64,000 bases of DNA from Ancylomarina sp. DW003 (GTDB taxonomy: Bacteria; Bacteroidota; Bacteroidia; Bacteroidales; Marinifilaceae). Both the position numbers and the translations under genes were made by a program. Location: positions 124,001-188,000 of the forward strand of contig NZ_JAKJSD010000005.1 of NCBI RefSeq assembly GCF_029029505.1, in the 5' to 3' direction. Positions 52,484 to 60,771 of this stretch are shown piece after piece (position 1 is the first letter of the stretch; each line of letters opens with the position of its first letter). Below the pieces are notes generated by a model, which was not told where the DNA came from, made no database searches, and saw nothing but the letters and a program-made list of their open reading frames with translations.

Positions 52484-53590
52484 TTAATCCTCTTGCTTCA
52501 ATAACGAATTACGGTACGCTGATGGCGTTTGATTGGTGAACTTTTTAAAGGCCGTATTGAAGGTCCCTTTAGATTTGAAACCAACCTCGAAAGCCAAAGC
52601 CAGAATGGAATAATTCTCGTACTTGCTTTCTTTCAATAGCGCCTTAAATTCCTCTACGCGATAATTGTTCACATATTCATTAAAATTCTGCCCAACCAGT
52701 CCATTTAAGGTTTCAGTAATATGGTGTGGCGGAATATCCAGCTTTTCGCTAATCATGCTCAGTTTGATATCCGGATCTAAAAAAGGTTTCTCTTGAGAAA
52801 ACAAACCGTTTAATCGATTGGCAATAGCTTTGGCGTCTTTCTCTTGCAAACCGGAACGTAAATATTTATCGTAGTTGTGTAAGGCATATTTTTTATTCTT
52901 GTGATGAATGGACTGAGGATTTGTTATGATATGGTAGGCAAACAAATAACTTAGCGTGATAAAATAAAGAATATGTGCGATCTCCATCACGCCGGAGTAT
53001 GATTGATAGGTACTTTCGATAATGGTTTGCGGAATCATTAAAACACCATTCAATAACATCATAAACACCACCAAACGCAGCATCACCGTCTTATCCTTAT
53101 TGTATTTGAAAATATTGAATCGGCCAAAACTTTCGAGATGGTAAAATTTACTTAAACGATAAATAACCACAAGCGGATAGCTGATTGAAAGAATAATAAG
53201 CAGAACCATTCCCATGGCATGAACCGATTGGTGAAAAGAATCATAGCCCATTAAATCGGTAATAGCCAAAGCAATAAAAAGAACTGCAGGTATAATCAGA
53301 TGTCGGGCAATATGCTTGAAAGATGGCAGTTTGCCCTTTATAACCGTATAGGCATAAAAGTAAACTGAAATAGGAGCGGTAAACTCAAAACACAGAATTG
53401 CGGAAGCCAAAGAGGTAATATCGTAGCCTGATTCTAATACAAAACCATAGCTAAAATGCACCACTAATGTGAATAGGATGTAGTTCAATATCATATTTGG
53501 AGCTGTCTTAAACTTCTTTCTCAGAAGAATAAGCATCAGTCCGGAAGTTTGTAGCAGGCAATACAGTAAAAGGCCACTAATGATTCCCAT
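52484..53590 (-). CDS. AraC-family regulator with N-terminal membrane domain
   Basis: The 368-residue protein has about seven hydrophobic helices in its first 230 residues and an AraC-type HTH at the C-terminus (YSILALAFEVGFKSKGTFNT, then FTNQTPSAYRN). This 7TM-AraC layout is common in Bacteroidota. It lies directly upstream of the rdh operon on the same strand, separated by 336 bases, so it may control dehalogenase expression. Known RdhA regulators are usually CRP/FNR, MarR or two-component types, so this would be a different arrangement. The link is positional only. Confidence 0.85.
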   Translation of the reverse strand: MGIISGLLLYCLLQTSGLMLILLRKKFKTAPNMILNYILFTLVVHFSYGFVLESGYDITSLASAILCFEFTAPISVYFYAYTVIKGKLPSFKHIARHLIIPAVLFIALAITDLMGYDSFHQSVHAMGMVLLIILSISYPLVVIYRLSKFYHLESFGRFNIFKYNKDKTVMLRLVVFMMLLNGVLMIPQTIIESTYQSYSGVMEIAHILYFITLSYLFAYHIITNPQSIHHKNKKYALHNYDKYLRSGLQEKDAKAIANRLNGLFSQEKPFLDPDIKLSMISEKLDIPPHHITETLNGLVGQNFNEYVNNYRVEEFKALLKESKYENYSILALAFEVGFKSKGTFNTAFKKFTNQTPSAYRNSLLKQED

Positions 53591-53775
53591 TAAGCGATTG
53601 TTTCAGTTTTAATTTCGGAAAGGTAAACATAGTGAATCCATACAAGAATATCAAAGGTGTTAAGGGTTCTCTGTTGCCCATCTGAAAGTGATATTGAATC
53701 GACATCATTCGTATTTAGCTCGCTTGTCGATTTAACCGGGAGGGGCACAATCTTTGAGAAACAAACATATAAAAG

Positions 53776-53818
53776 AAGCCGACTCGCAAAAGTCGGCTTG
53801 TAGTCTATTTAGAATCTG
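53776..53818 (-). terminator. Terminator of the DUF4190-like gene, left copy of a 43-bp repeat
   Basis: AAGCCGACT pairs with AGTCGGCTT, with a T-tract on the minus strand. The 43-base segment is repeated at 61161-61203 with only four differences. Each copy follows the stop codon of a minus-strand gene. The two copies bracket the ABC/cassette island. Confidence 0.75.
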
Positions 53819-53823
53819 TAGGT

Positions 53824-54108
53824 TTACATGGACAAACCGATAAGTGCTGCCAAGGTGCCTGCAAGCAGAAAAACCATTACAATACCTATTAAGCTAATCA
53901 CCAAGCCAGCAACAGACAAGCCCATTCCTTTATTTATCTTTTTAGCCTTTGAAATACCCATGGCACTAAAAATAAGTCCCAGTAGCCACATCACCCAACC
54001 AAGAAAAGGAATCCATCCTAAAAATAAGGTTAGCAATGCTAATACAAATCCTGCAGTTCCTATTCCATTACTTCTAGTATCAACAACTTGAATTGTTTGT
54101 TCACTCAT
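53824..54108 (-). CDS. Small DUF4190-like membrane protein
   Basis: The 94-residue protein has two long hydrophobic segments with a hinge (GTAGFVLALLTLFLGWIPFLG, shortened here to GTAGFVLALLTLFLGWI, and GLSVAGLVISLIGIVMVFLL) around a basic loop (GISKAKKINKG). The pattern is that of DUF4190-type small membrane proteins. The function is unknown. It ends in a terminator shared in sequence with the HU-like gene 7 kb away. It appears monocistronic. Confidence 0.75.
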   Translation of the reverse strand: MSEQTIQVVDTRSNGIGTAGFVLALLTLFLGWIPFLGWVMWLLGLIFSAMGISKAKKINKGMGLSVAGLVISLIGIVMVFLLAGTLAALIGLSM

Positions 54109-54536
54109 TCTATTAAATTTTATAATTCTGCCTTACCTTATTTTGGGGATTAGTCAGGTCAAATTCTTATCCCTTATCAAAAACGCCTTAAACAGATAGT
54201 GCCTTATGCCCTTCCCGATTAAGAAGTATCAAATTTATGAAAATCAGAAACACAAACAAGGGAGCAAAGCTATTATTCAATATAAAACGTATCATCACAT
54301 TTTAAAGTGCACAAATAAGGCATTTCAAAGGATAAATGGAAAGATTAGCCCAACACTAAGTTTTTAATCCCAAAGCTTTTGGAAGCTCTACAATGTCTAT
54401 GACAATTTAGCTTTTGTTAGTCTTTCGTGCTTTATTCCTTTCATGCCGCAAATTCGGAGCAGGCAAGTTCTTTGGCTGGTTTTGGTTGTGTGTCAGCATA
54501 TGTGACCAGATAATGTACTTGAATGCTGTGGGCAGG
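54109..54536. other. Gene-free edge of the ABC/cassette island
   Basis: The 428 bases contain a weak attC-like element at 54348-54422 and a region near 54495-54532 with local inverted repeats (TGTGTCAGCAT, AATGCTGTGGGC). No open frame is convincing. This is where the accessory island meets the DUF4190-like gene. Confidence 0.45.
54348..54422 (-). repeat. Weak attC-like element downstream of the ABC-type ATPase gene
   Basis: On the minus strand the element reads GACTAAC AAAAGCTA at one end and GTTGGGC at the other, which are plausible left and right cores 75 bp apart. The segment AACAAAAGCTA is identical to the left arm of the clearer site at 58139-58329. Internal pairing (AAGCT/AGCTT, TGTC/GACA) supports a hairpin. 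The arms match poorly, so the call is tentative. Confidence 0.3.
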
Positions 54537-56594
54537 TTACTCATCAATAGTCAATGGTTTTATCAATTTTTTATCAATATACCTTAAATTAAAATCTAGT
54601 CCTTCTGTTGCATTTTTAAATGATTCATCAGAATTCTCAAATGATGCAAACAACAGCGTCTGCACTCCAGTATATCCAGACAATTCAGTTAGAAAGCTAC
54701 GAAAATGGTTAATTGAAATATCTTGCTGTTTAGGTTCATCGAACATCAATAGATTTGGATGATTGCACTCAAACTCCTGTGATGTCAGATATAAGCTACA
54801 AGTATATGCCCAAATACAACGAATAAAATCACTTGCTCCTGAATCGAAACGCAAATCGTAACTCTTCAAATCATCTCCGAATTGAGTTTGCGCTACTGGT
54901 AAGTAGTTATCCATTGAAATATTAATTAAATCATTTGATTTGCTCGTGTATTCAAACTTCCCTATAAGTCTCTTAAACTCAGCAAGTAAATACCTTAATT
55001 TCTTTCTATCATTAGTTGAAAAATAATCACTCGGCAAATTTTCAGTATCATTCAATATATTCTGATGCTCAGATGATAAATATTCTACTTCTTCAATATA
55101 TTCATTAAAGTCTTCCAAATATTTTGTATAAAACTCTATTCTCTTCTTAATATTTAGTTTACGTTCAATTTCAACTTCAGAAGGTAGCCTATCATCTGAG
55201 ATAAGTTCCCTTTTTATATCTCTTAGTTGCTGACGCTTATTAGATAAATCCAATTTGATTCTATCTAATCTAATTTCTTTGGTTCTAATCTTAGATTCTA
55301 ATCCTTCTATATATACCTTAATCATTTTAATCTGTGCATCGATAAAGGCTATATTATCTTCTATTAACATCGGTGTTTGAGTAATCTCCGATGGTAATAG
55401 CGAATCTTTAACAGTTTGTTCGCAAGTTGGGCAAATGTCTTGAGCTATCTTACTATCAATTTCAGCACCTAATTTTTTAACCTTTTGAGCCCCTTTATTC
55501 TTTCGTAAATCTTCTTGAAGTGATTGTAATTGCACTTTATATCTGATCAACTTGTCTTTATCAAAACTAAGTTCTTCCGACAACATTTCATAGTTAAGTG
55601 AATTTGCATTTATACTTTCATTTAGAGAATCAAGTTTTGCTTCATTTTGCTCAACTTTTTCAGAAACCTTAGGTATAATTACATGCTCAACTAACTCCAA
55701 TTCTTTGGCTTGTAAATCAATAAAATCAGGAATACTATATTGTTCTTCATCCTTTATTAATAAAATAGAAATACTATTCGTATCATTTACAATTGTTGGT
55801 TTAGAATCAAACCCATACAATTTACCACCTCCTTTTTCAGCAAAACGAGTTAATTGCTTAAATAAATTAGTCCACTTCTCTTCTAATACCCTCTTTGCTG
55901 TATTCAATTTTAACTTTTCCTGTTTATTCACATAAACATCAAGCCCTAGAACAAACTCGATAATTCTAGCTTCCTTATTTGTAAGACCATAAAAGGGCAT
56001 TGTAGCTAAAAATCCAGACCAACCAGTTTTTTGCTCAATAATAAATGAAGGTGCAACTTGTTGTAAATAAATCTTTCTTTTGTCTCCTGATTTGTTTAAT
56101 ACACTTGGTAAACTCCAACCTAAAAAATGCTCTAAAAACAAATGATAACCATAAATATCATCAGACGCTCCACCTTTATCGTGGATATACATAGGTTGTG
56201 AATCTAAAGCCTTGTTTTCCCCTGTTAATAAAGCTCCTTTAAATACATCAATCAATTGAGAGGCTCTTGATTCACATTTAACACTCCTTTTGGAAGTAAC
56301 TATTTTATTATTACCATTTTCGAACTCTAAGAAAACGAAAGATTGTAAAACTTGGTGAAAAGAACCTTTAGGAAATTCAACAATATCCTTCAAGACAGAC
56401 TGCATTGTTTTTTCATTCTTGCCACCGATTAATTCTTCGAATCCTAAACAATAAAGAATTGATTGGAACAAACTACTTTTTCCCGATGTATTATTACCGC
56501 GAATAATATTAAAACCTTTTTCGAAACTATATTCTGCACCATACAGACCAGAATTTGTATTAATCTCTATTTTTATTGCTCTTATATTAATCAT
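54537..56594 (-). CDS. SMC/Rad50-like ABC ATPase of an ABC-three-component-like system
   Basis: The 685-residue protein is an ABC ATPase split by a coiled coil. Walker A is GNNTSGKSS at residues 33-41, a zinc-hook-like CPTC lies at 388-391 between two helical arms (about 300-385 and 410-500), and SGAS (585-588) stands at the signature position. Walker B with the catalytic Glu is LLMFDEP at 615-621. In known families this layout belongs to RecN/Rad50-like conflict-system ATPases. It overlaps the middle gene by 8 bases and is the third gene of a tight operon with a nuclease-like effector gene, as in ABC-3C systems. Confidence 0.8.
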   Translation of the reverse strand: MINIRAIKIEINTNSGLYGAEYSFEKGFNIIRGNNTSGKSSLFQSILYCLGFEELIGGKNEKTMQSVLKDIVEFPKGSFHQVLQSFVFLEFENGNNKIVTSKRSVKCESRASQLIDVFKGALLTGENKALDSQPMYIHDKGGASDDIYGYHLFLEHFLGWSLPSVLNKSGDKRKIYLQQVAPSFIIEQKTGWSGFLATMPFYGLTNKEARIIEFVLGLDVYVNKQEKLKLNTAKRVLEEKWTNLFKQLTRFAEKGGGKLYGFDSKPTIVNDTNSISILLIKDEEQYSIPDFIDLQAKELELVEHVIIPKVSEKVEQNEAKLDSLNESINANSLNYEMLSEELSFDKDKLIRYKVQLQSLQEDLRKNKGAQKVKKLGAEIDSKIAQDICPTCEQTVKDSLLPSEITQTPMLIEDNIAFIDAQIKMIKVYIEGLESKIRTKEIRLDRIKLDLSNKRQQLRDIKRELISDDRLPSEVEIERKLNIKKRIEFYTKYLEDFNEYIEEVEYLSSEHQNILNDTENLPSDYFSTNDRKKLRYLLAEFKRLIGKFEYTSKSNDLINISMDNYLPVAQTQFGDDLKSYDLRFDSGASDFIRCIWAYTCSLYLTSQEFECNHPNLLMFDEPKQQDISINHFRSFLTELSGYTGVQTLLFASFENSDESFKNATEGLDFNLRYIDKKLIKPLTIDE

Positions 56595-57078
56595 TAAATA
56601 AGGTCCATTGGTTAGTTAATTCTTTTAGCTTTTTGTCTGTAATCTTTTTCTTTCCTATTTTCTTTAACAAGGAAATTTCATCGAAAAGGATTTCTTCATC
56701 TTCTTCAATTTTGTCGCAAAACATAAATCCTTTTTCTTCTAACTTATAAGTGCCCTTTGAGTAAGAACAGTATTTCTCAGCTGTTGCGATTTGTAATGCT
56801 CGATTTAAAGTTGGCTCAATCCCCCATACAGAAAAGTCTGTTTTAAAATTACTCTCTACAAAACTGAGTAATACCTTTCTGTTTTCAATGCGTTTAAATG
56901 CCCAAGAAAAAAGGTGCAGTTTTAGCAAACCTGATTTATTACCAATACACGAATATTTTAAGGTTAAACAAACCTGTGCAATCTTATAATTCGGTCTATA
57001 ATCTGCAGGTACAGAAATAGGTCTTTTGGTAAACGATAAATGTTTGATATTTAATTCATTCATATTATTCAAAATCAA
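56587..57078 (-). CDS. Small middle component of the ABC-three-component-like system
   Basis: The 163-residue protein has no enzyme motif. Its C-terminal half looks like a winged-helix region (LNRALQIATAEKYCSYSKG, then YKLEEKGFMFCDKI) that may bind DNA or bridge the other two proteins. The call rests mainly on position between the effector and ATPase genes. It overlaps the ATPase gene by 8 bases. ATG 57078 overlaps the effector stop by 14 bases; a second ATG at 57063 begins just after that stop and may be the real start. The short length matches middle components of such systems. Confidence 0.65.
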   Translation of the reverse strand: MILNNMNELNIKHLSFTKRPISVPADYRPNYKIAQVCLTLKYSCIGNKSGLLKLHLFSWAFKRIENRKVLLSFVESNFKTDFSVWGIEPTLNRALQIATAEKYCSYSKGTYKLEEKGFMFCDKIEEDEEILFDEISLLKKIGKKKITDKKLKELTNQWTLFND

Positions 57079-57994
57079 TAGGGCAACGTAAAATCCAATC
57101 AGCCATTACCTGATTACACAAACTTTGAACCATAGGTTGATCTAAGTACGGAAAGCTTTCTTTTATTTTAGTTTCAACCATGATTGAAAACTTTCGATGG
57201 AGTTTATTATTATCTTGGTTAGGGAACATACATTCTTCCTCGACTTGCTCTTCTACTTGATTAATTATTTTGATGAATTTTTCGAAATCATCAGGATAAT
57301 CACTTTGCCACTTTTTTAAAATACCACTGCCTTCAAGAAAATGGCTCACACTTTTCTCTGTTAGACTATCTACTTTCTTTTCCAAATCTTTAGTACTAGA
57401 ATCAAATCTTGCCTTGTGCTTTCTTTGTGCATTTTTCACCAATGATATTTCCTTATCTTTCCATTTTAGTTTATCTTCTTCAGACGTTGCATCGGTTGGT
57501 GTAATATCTATTTTTCCATCATCAATTTTAAGAATATGATATATTTCCGGTTTTAAAAAGCCAATATCAGCAGGAATTACTTCAAAGTTTACATTATCAA
57601 TTATTGATAAGCCCCAAGATTTAACTTCATCTCTTTTCTTTGTGCAATGGTCAACCAATTCATTTTTACTATTCATTGGTGTAACAAAAAACCATTGTTT
57701 AATAGGTGTACCACCCAATTTATTAGAAAGTTGACTTTCAAAAGTCTTTAATTTCTTTAAATCCTTAGTGATCTTATCCCTCTGTTTGTCATATAGTTCA
57801 CTGGCACTATAATGCTCATCTGGACAATAACATTGAAATGCTTTTCCACTTCGAGTAAATCCTTCAATTCCATAATCTCCAGGCGTCGCTGGTATTTCAA
57901 AATATGAATCATTCTCATATCTTCTTTTAAATACTATTTGGCAAACGTCTTCCCATCTGTCACCATCAAAATTTCCATATTCTGTTTTAATCAT
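57065..57994 (-). CDS. PD-(D/E)xK-like effector of the ABC-three-component-like system
   Basis: The 309-residue protein has an N-terminal nuclease-like core. E15 lies in RWEDVC, GDYGIEGF at residues 39-46 gives Asp40 and Glu44, and AFQCYCP at 52-58 replaces the usual E/Q-x-K with Q-x-Y. That pattern resembles restriction-endonuclease-fold effectors of ABC-three-component conflict systems. The C-terminal half is helical and charged. No membrane segment is present. It is the first gene of the operon and follows an integron-like core site. Nuclease activity and target are inferred, and the missing Lys leaves catalytic competence open. Confidence 0.65.
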   Translation of the reverse strand: MIKTEYGNFDGDRWEDVCQIVFKRRYENDSYFEIPATPGDYGIEGFTRSGKAFQCYCPDEHYSASELYDKQRDKITKDLKKLKTFESQLSNKLGGTPIKQWFFVTPMNSKNELVDHCTKKRDEVKSWGLSIIDNVNFEVIPADIGFLKPEIYHILKIDDGKIDITPTDATSEEDKLKWKDKEISLVKNAQRKHKARFDSSTKDLEKKVDSLTEKSVSHFLEGSGILKKWQSDYPDDFEKFIKIINQVEEQVEEECMFPNQDNNKLHRKFSIMVETKIKESFPYLDQPMVQSLCNQVMADWILRCPIDFE

Positions 57995-58363
57995 AGACGG
58001 ATTTTATTTGTGGGTTGGCAAAAAATAGCTCTTTGGTAAGCTGAAGTTTTGGCTTGTGGGCTAGAGCTTGCTAGTGTGCTATTTGTGTGTCGGATTTTCA
58101 TAGGTTTTTTTAATATTGTTTCGGTCTTATCACATGAACGCTAACGGGCTTGCTATGTGTGTTGCGGGCTTTCAAAGCTCTTCACTTTCAAATTGCATTT
58201 AGCCAAAACTTTGATTTACATTAATTCAAATTATAAATTGACAAATCAAAGATTTGGCGGTGTTGCTACGGAGAACTGCGGTTGATTTACCCGCTGAACC
58301 CCGCATTACATATAGCTTTTGTTATGGGCTTTTATTAAATTATGTTCGTGTCGAGACCAATCC
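57995..58363. other. Intergenic leader of the ABC operon and attC-like site
   Basis: The 369 bases contain the attC-like site at 58139-58329 and, closer to the effector gene, repeated CTTGCTA/TGTGTG words (58040-58090) resembling its arm. No gene is seen. Confidence 0.5.
58139..58329 (-). repeat. attC-like site 3' of the exported 123-residue protein gene
   Basis: On the minus strand, GCCCATAAC (58329-58321) and GTTAGCG (58145-58139) form outer cores. The inner arms GCTATATGTAATGCGGG and CCCGCAACACACATAGC are inverted with 14 of 17 positions matching. The central loop is about 110 bases and contains AAATCTTTGATTTG-type words also seen in the next site. This is the structure of an integron attC site with a large loop. 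Confidence 0.65.
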
Positions 58364-58735
58364 TCATTCTTTCTTATAAAAAGTCCCTGAATTATAAGAC
58401 ACTTCTAAAACACCTTCATCCCACTTATATAGATATGGGTTATATCTAAATTTCATATAAATATTAGTTCCTTTTATTTGCCACAATTTCGATGAAACCT
58501 TTTCATACACTTCTATTTCATAAACATCATCTTTGACTTTAGTTGGAACATAATATATGATATCATTATCATACATATCATCTCCATTTTCATCGAGTGA
58601 ATTGTATTCTAGCGTAATCTCTTTTTTTTCATAAAATTTAACAACGTCATGCTCTTCCCATTCTTTGTATTGCTGTCCAAATGAAATTGTTGTAATAAAG
58701 ACAAGATACATTAAGAGTAAAATTCTAAAATTCAT
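58364..58735 (-). CDS. Exported hypothetical protein in a cassette
   Basis: The 123-residue product has a signal peptide (ILLLMYLVFITTISFG) and an acidic, aromatic mature part (VVKFYEKKEITLEY, IYMKFRYNPYLYKWDEG) with beta-strand character. I do not recognise a family. The gene lies between two attC-like sites, so it is probably carried as a cassette. Such single-gene cassettes often encode exported or interaction proteins of unknown role. Confidence 0.65.
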   Translation of the reverse strand: MNFRILLLMYLVFITTISFGQQYKEWEEHDVVKFYEKKEITLEYNSLDENGDDMYDNDIIYYVPTKVKDDVYEIEVYEKVSSKLWQIKGTNIYMKFRYNPYLYKWDEGVLEVSYNSGTFYKKE

Positions 58736-58750
58736 AATTATTCAATTTAT

Positions 58751-58832
58751 GGCTAATGCCAGATTTATATTGTACAGAACCATATGTGAGTTCTATCAGT
58801 TTTTGCACAACCTTTCGTTGGTTGTTATGGGC
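58751..58832 (-). repeat. Degenerate attC-like site 3' of the 84-residue protein gene
   Basis: The left core GCCCATAAC (58832-58824) is exactly complementary to the GTTATGGGC that opens the same cassette at 59520-59512. Inner pairing TTGTGCA/TGTACAA and GAAC/GTTC suggests a hairpin. The right core reads GCATTAGCC and lacks the conserved GTT, so that half has decayed. Confidence 0.5.
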
Positions 58833-58841
58833 TGTTTATAA

Positions 58842-59096
58842 TTACATCAATAAACACACAGCTTGGATTTCCTTTAAATATTCTTGGTGTTTTTCCCAAG
58901 ATATACATTCAATGTAAGTATATTTATTATCATAGGAAAACTCTAAATTCAACTTCAGATAAATTGAGTATTCCTTCATTTCATCCTCTGTAAGATTTTT
59001 GAATACAATTGCTAATTGATCTTTGGATAAGACAAGTTTCTCATAGACACTCTTAAACGCATATTTTCCTAATGGGTTCTTGGAAAACAATTTCAA
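58842..59096 (-). CDS. Small hypothetical protein co-translated with GIY-YIG gene
   Basis: The 84-residue protein (MKLFSKNPLGKYAF) is helical and charged, with a beta-like middle (LKLNLEFSYDNKYTYIECIS). Its start overlaps the stop of the GIY-YIG gene by four bases, so the two are translationally coupled and form one two-gene cassette. No family is recognised; an immunity or regulatory partner is conceivable but unproven. Confidence 0.6.
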   Translation of the reverse strand: MKLFSKNPLGKYAFKSVYEKLVLSKDQLAIVFKNLTEDEMKEYSIYLKLNLEFSYDNKYTYIECISWEKHQEYLKEIQAVCLLM

Positions 59097-59440
59097 TAGT
59101 GTTCCTTATGATGGATAATATCAGCATCACTGAAATTCCTAAAATCAAGTAGTTTTGAGATATTATACCCCTCATTCCAGGCATCATAGGTATATGCATA
59201 ATAACTTTCTCTCTTTTCTAACTCATATTTATCATCAGGTAATTCTTCTAAGATGAGAAAGTCAAAACTATTTTCACCATATTTATCCCAGTCAATTTGT
59301 AATTTTCTATTTCCATTGCCTTCTTTTAATGCAGCCTTATGCTGATTCCATCTCTTGTAGATATCATTACTTTGCCCAATATAACAACGATTATTAAGCC
59401 TATTCTTTATACAATAAATTCCTATCTTGATATTTTTCAT
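59093..59440 (-). CDS. Small GIY-YIG domain protein
   Basis: I chose ATG 59440 (MKNIKIGIYC) because the upstream in-frame codons run through the attC-like site and are not protein-like. The 115-residue product is a GIY-YIG domain: GIY near residue 7-9, CYIGQS at about 19-24, Arg in YKRWNQH and a Glu-bearing later helix (YELEKRESYYAYTYDAWNEG, shortened to EKRESYYAYTYD). Small proteins of this type are mobile nucleases. It shares a cassette with the overlapping 84-residue gene. Confidence 0.8.
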   Translation of the reverse strand: MKNIKIGIYCIKNRLNNRCYIGQSNDIYKRWNQHKAALKEGNGNRKLQIDWDKYGENSFDFLILEELPDDKYELEKRESYYAYTYDAWNEGYNISKLLDFRNFSDADIIHHKEHY

Positions 59441-59511
59441 TAATGTTTGGTTTTTAAACAGATCAAAAAGAATAGAGTATAAAATAACTGCTAAACAGCT
59501 TATCGTTAATT

Positions 59512-59710
59512 GCCCATAACGTTGAGTATAAGAAACGTAAGTGATTTCGAAGCGCTTACCTGTCAAGTTGTACTGAGCCAAATTTGCGTTTTGACACAAA
59601 TTTAAAATATTAAACAAACCAGTCAAATCGCAGATTTGGCGGAGCTGATTCAATGTACGAAAGTTCCGTAAACCACTGCCCCACTTATGTTTTTATACAT
59701 TGTTGTGGCG
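59512..59710 (-). repeat. attC-like site between two-gene cassettes
   Basis: On the minus strand the left core is CGCCACAAC (59710-59702) and the right core is GTTATGGGC (59520-59512). Adjacent arms pair well: GTATAAAAACATAAGTGG on one side and the reverse complement of GTATAAGAAACGTAAGTGA on the other. The loop is about 140 bases. The left core matches the start of its own cassette at 60781 and the right core matches the next cassette's own left core, as integron recombination predicts. Confidence 0.7.
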
Positions 59711-59717
59711 TCGTTAT

Positions 59718-59957
59718 TTATAAATCCAACAACTTTTTCACTAATTCTAAATCATCTGATTTCGCAGATTTTAGAAAGTCATTTTTTACACTTTCACTAA
59801 TGTTATCAATGGAGACAGTTTCTGATAAATTATATTGACCAGGATATTGGCTTTTATCATACTCATGAAGAACCTCTCCATTTTCAAATAAAGTGTAGTC
59901 ATTATCAAGTATCCCTTTTTTCGTATTGTGCGAATAAGCAATTCTTCTTTTTCCCAT
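59718..59957 (-). CDS. Small hypothetical protein in a cassette
   Basis: The 79-residue protein (MGKRRIAYSHNTKKG) has an acidic middle (YTLFENGEVLHEYDKSQY) and an amphipathic C-terminal helix (LKSAKSDDLELVKKLLDL). It follows the DUF4145 gene by 65 bases on the same strand and ends 8 bases before the attC-like left core, as cassette genes usually do. I do not recognise a family. Confidence 0.6.
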   Translation of the reverse strand: MGKRRIAYSHNTKKGILDNDYTLFENGEVLHEYDKSQYPGQYNLSETVSIDNISESVKNDFLKSAKSDDLELVKKLLDL

Positions 59958-60022
59958 GTTATATTTTTTTATCTAATTAGAAATATATCGTGAATATTAA
60001 ATCCAAATGGTTAAATGATATT

Positions 60023-60754
60023 TCATTTCTTTCTACGCTTTGCTATTTCAGCTGGCATTACATAAACATACTTAATCAACTCTTCTATAAATAGAATTAT
60101 CTGACTTGCATCCTCTTTTTCTACATTTTTTATTGGGTCAAAATGAGCACCAGAATTACCTATTAACCTGATTTCTGTTGCCCAATCACCAAGGTTTTTA
60201 TCTAGAACTCCTGTTTTAACCAAATTCTTTATTCTCTTTGCTAAAACTCCCTCAGTTTCTCCCTTGTCTACTGTTATTGCCTCTAAAGTTCGTCTTGACA
60301 TCACAGCAGAGGCTCTGTAACATTGGGCTGAGAAAGTAGTTTTTGCTTCTTGAATTATTTTTTGAATATCCTCGGGGATATCAGATGAAATATTCATTCC
60401 TTGAAAAGGCCACCAAAACAATCCACGATAGTTTATATGACCACCTGCATGTTTCTTATTTGAAGGAGAATCACCAACATATTCTTGTTCAATAACAATA
60501 ACTGGCTGATGACAATTTCTACATTCCATTGAAGTCACTTGGTCAATTAAAGTCCTTCTATTTTGACCTCCTTGACTTACAATATATCCAGAATCAAAAG
60601 TTGCAGGGAGTGAGCCTAAAATATCAAAACTCGATTGTTTGTTACATCGCGGGCAAAGTCCATATGGAGTATTTGAATCAGGTAATCCATCATGGTCTTG
60701 AGGTAATTCCTCTTCTCTCTGTCCTTTCTTATTTTTAGTTAATCTATTAAACAT
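60023..60754 (-). CDS. DUF4145 domain protein with N-terminal zinc ribbon
   Basis: The 243-residue protein has a zinc-ribbon-like start: CPRCNKQ near residue 34-40 and CRNCHQP near 78-84. A C-terminal DUF4145 follows, recognised by AQCYRASAVMSRRTLEAITVD, then RIKNLVKTGVLDKN and EIRLIGNSGAHFDP. DUF4145 occurs in proteins of restriction, toxin and other defence loci and may act as an RNA- or nucleotide-linked adaptor; its activity is unclear. It is the first gene of the rightmost cassette, with its boundary core 18 bases upstream of the start. Confidence 0.82.
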   Translation of the reverse strand: MFNRLTKNKKGQREEELPQDHDGLPDSNTPYGLCPRCNKQSSFDILGSLPATFDSGYIVSQGGQNRRTLIDQVTSMECRNCHQPVIVIEQEYVGDSPSNKKHAGGHINYRGLFWWPFQGMNISSDIPEDIQKIIQEAKTTFSAQCYRASAVMSRRTLEAITVDKGETEGVLAKRIKNLVKTGVLDKNLGDWATEIRLIGNSGAHFDPIKNVEKEDASQIILFIEELIKYVYVMPAEIAKRRKK

Positions 60755-60771
60755 CTGCTGTCTTTTTTAAT

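Noticed and set aside
54537-56594. Housekeeping RecN or SMC protein
   Set aside because: The length, the overlapping effector and middle genes and the accessory context fit a conflict-system ATPase better.
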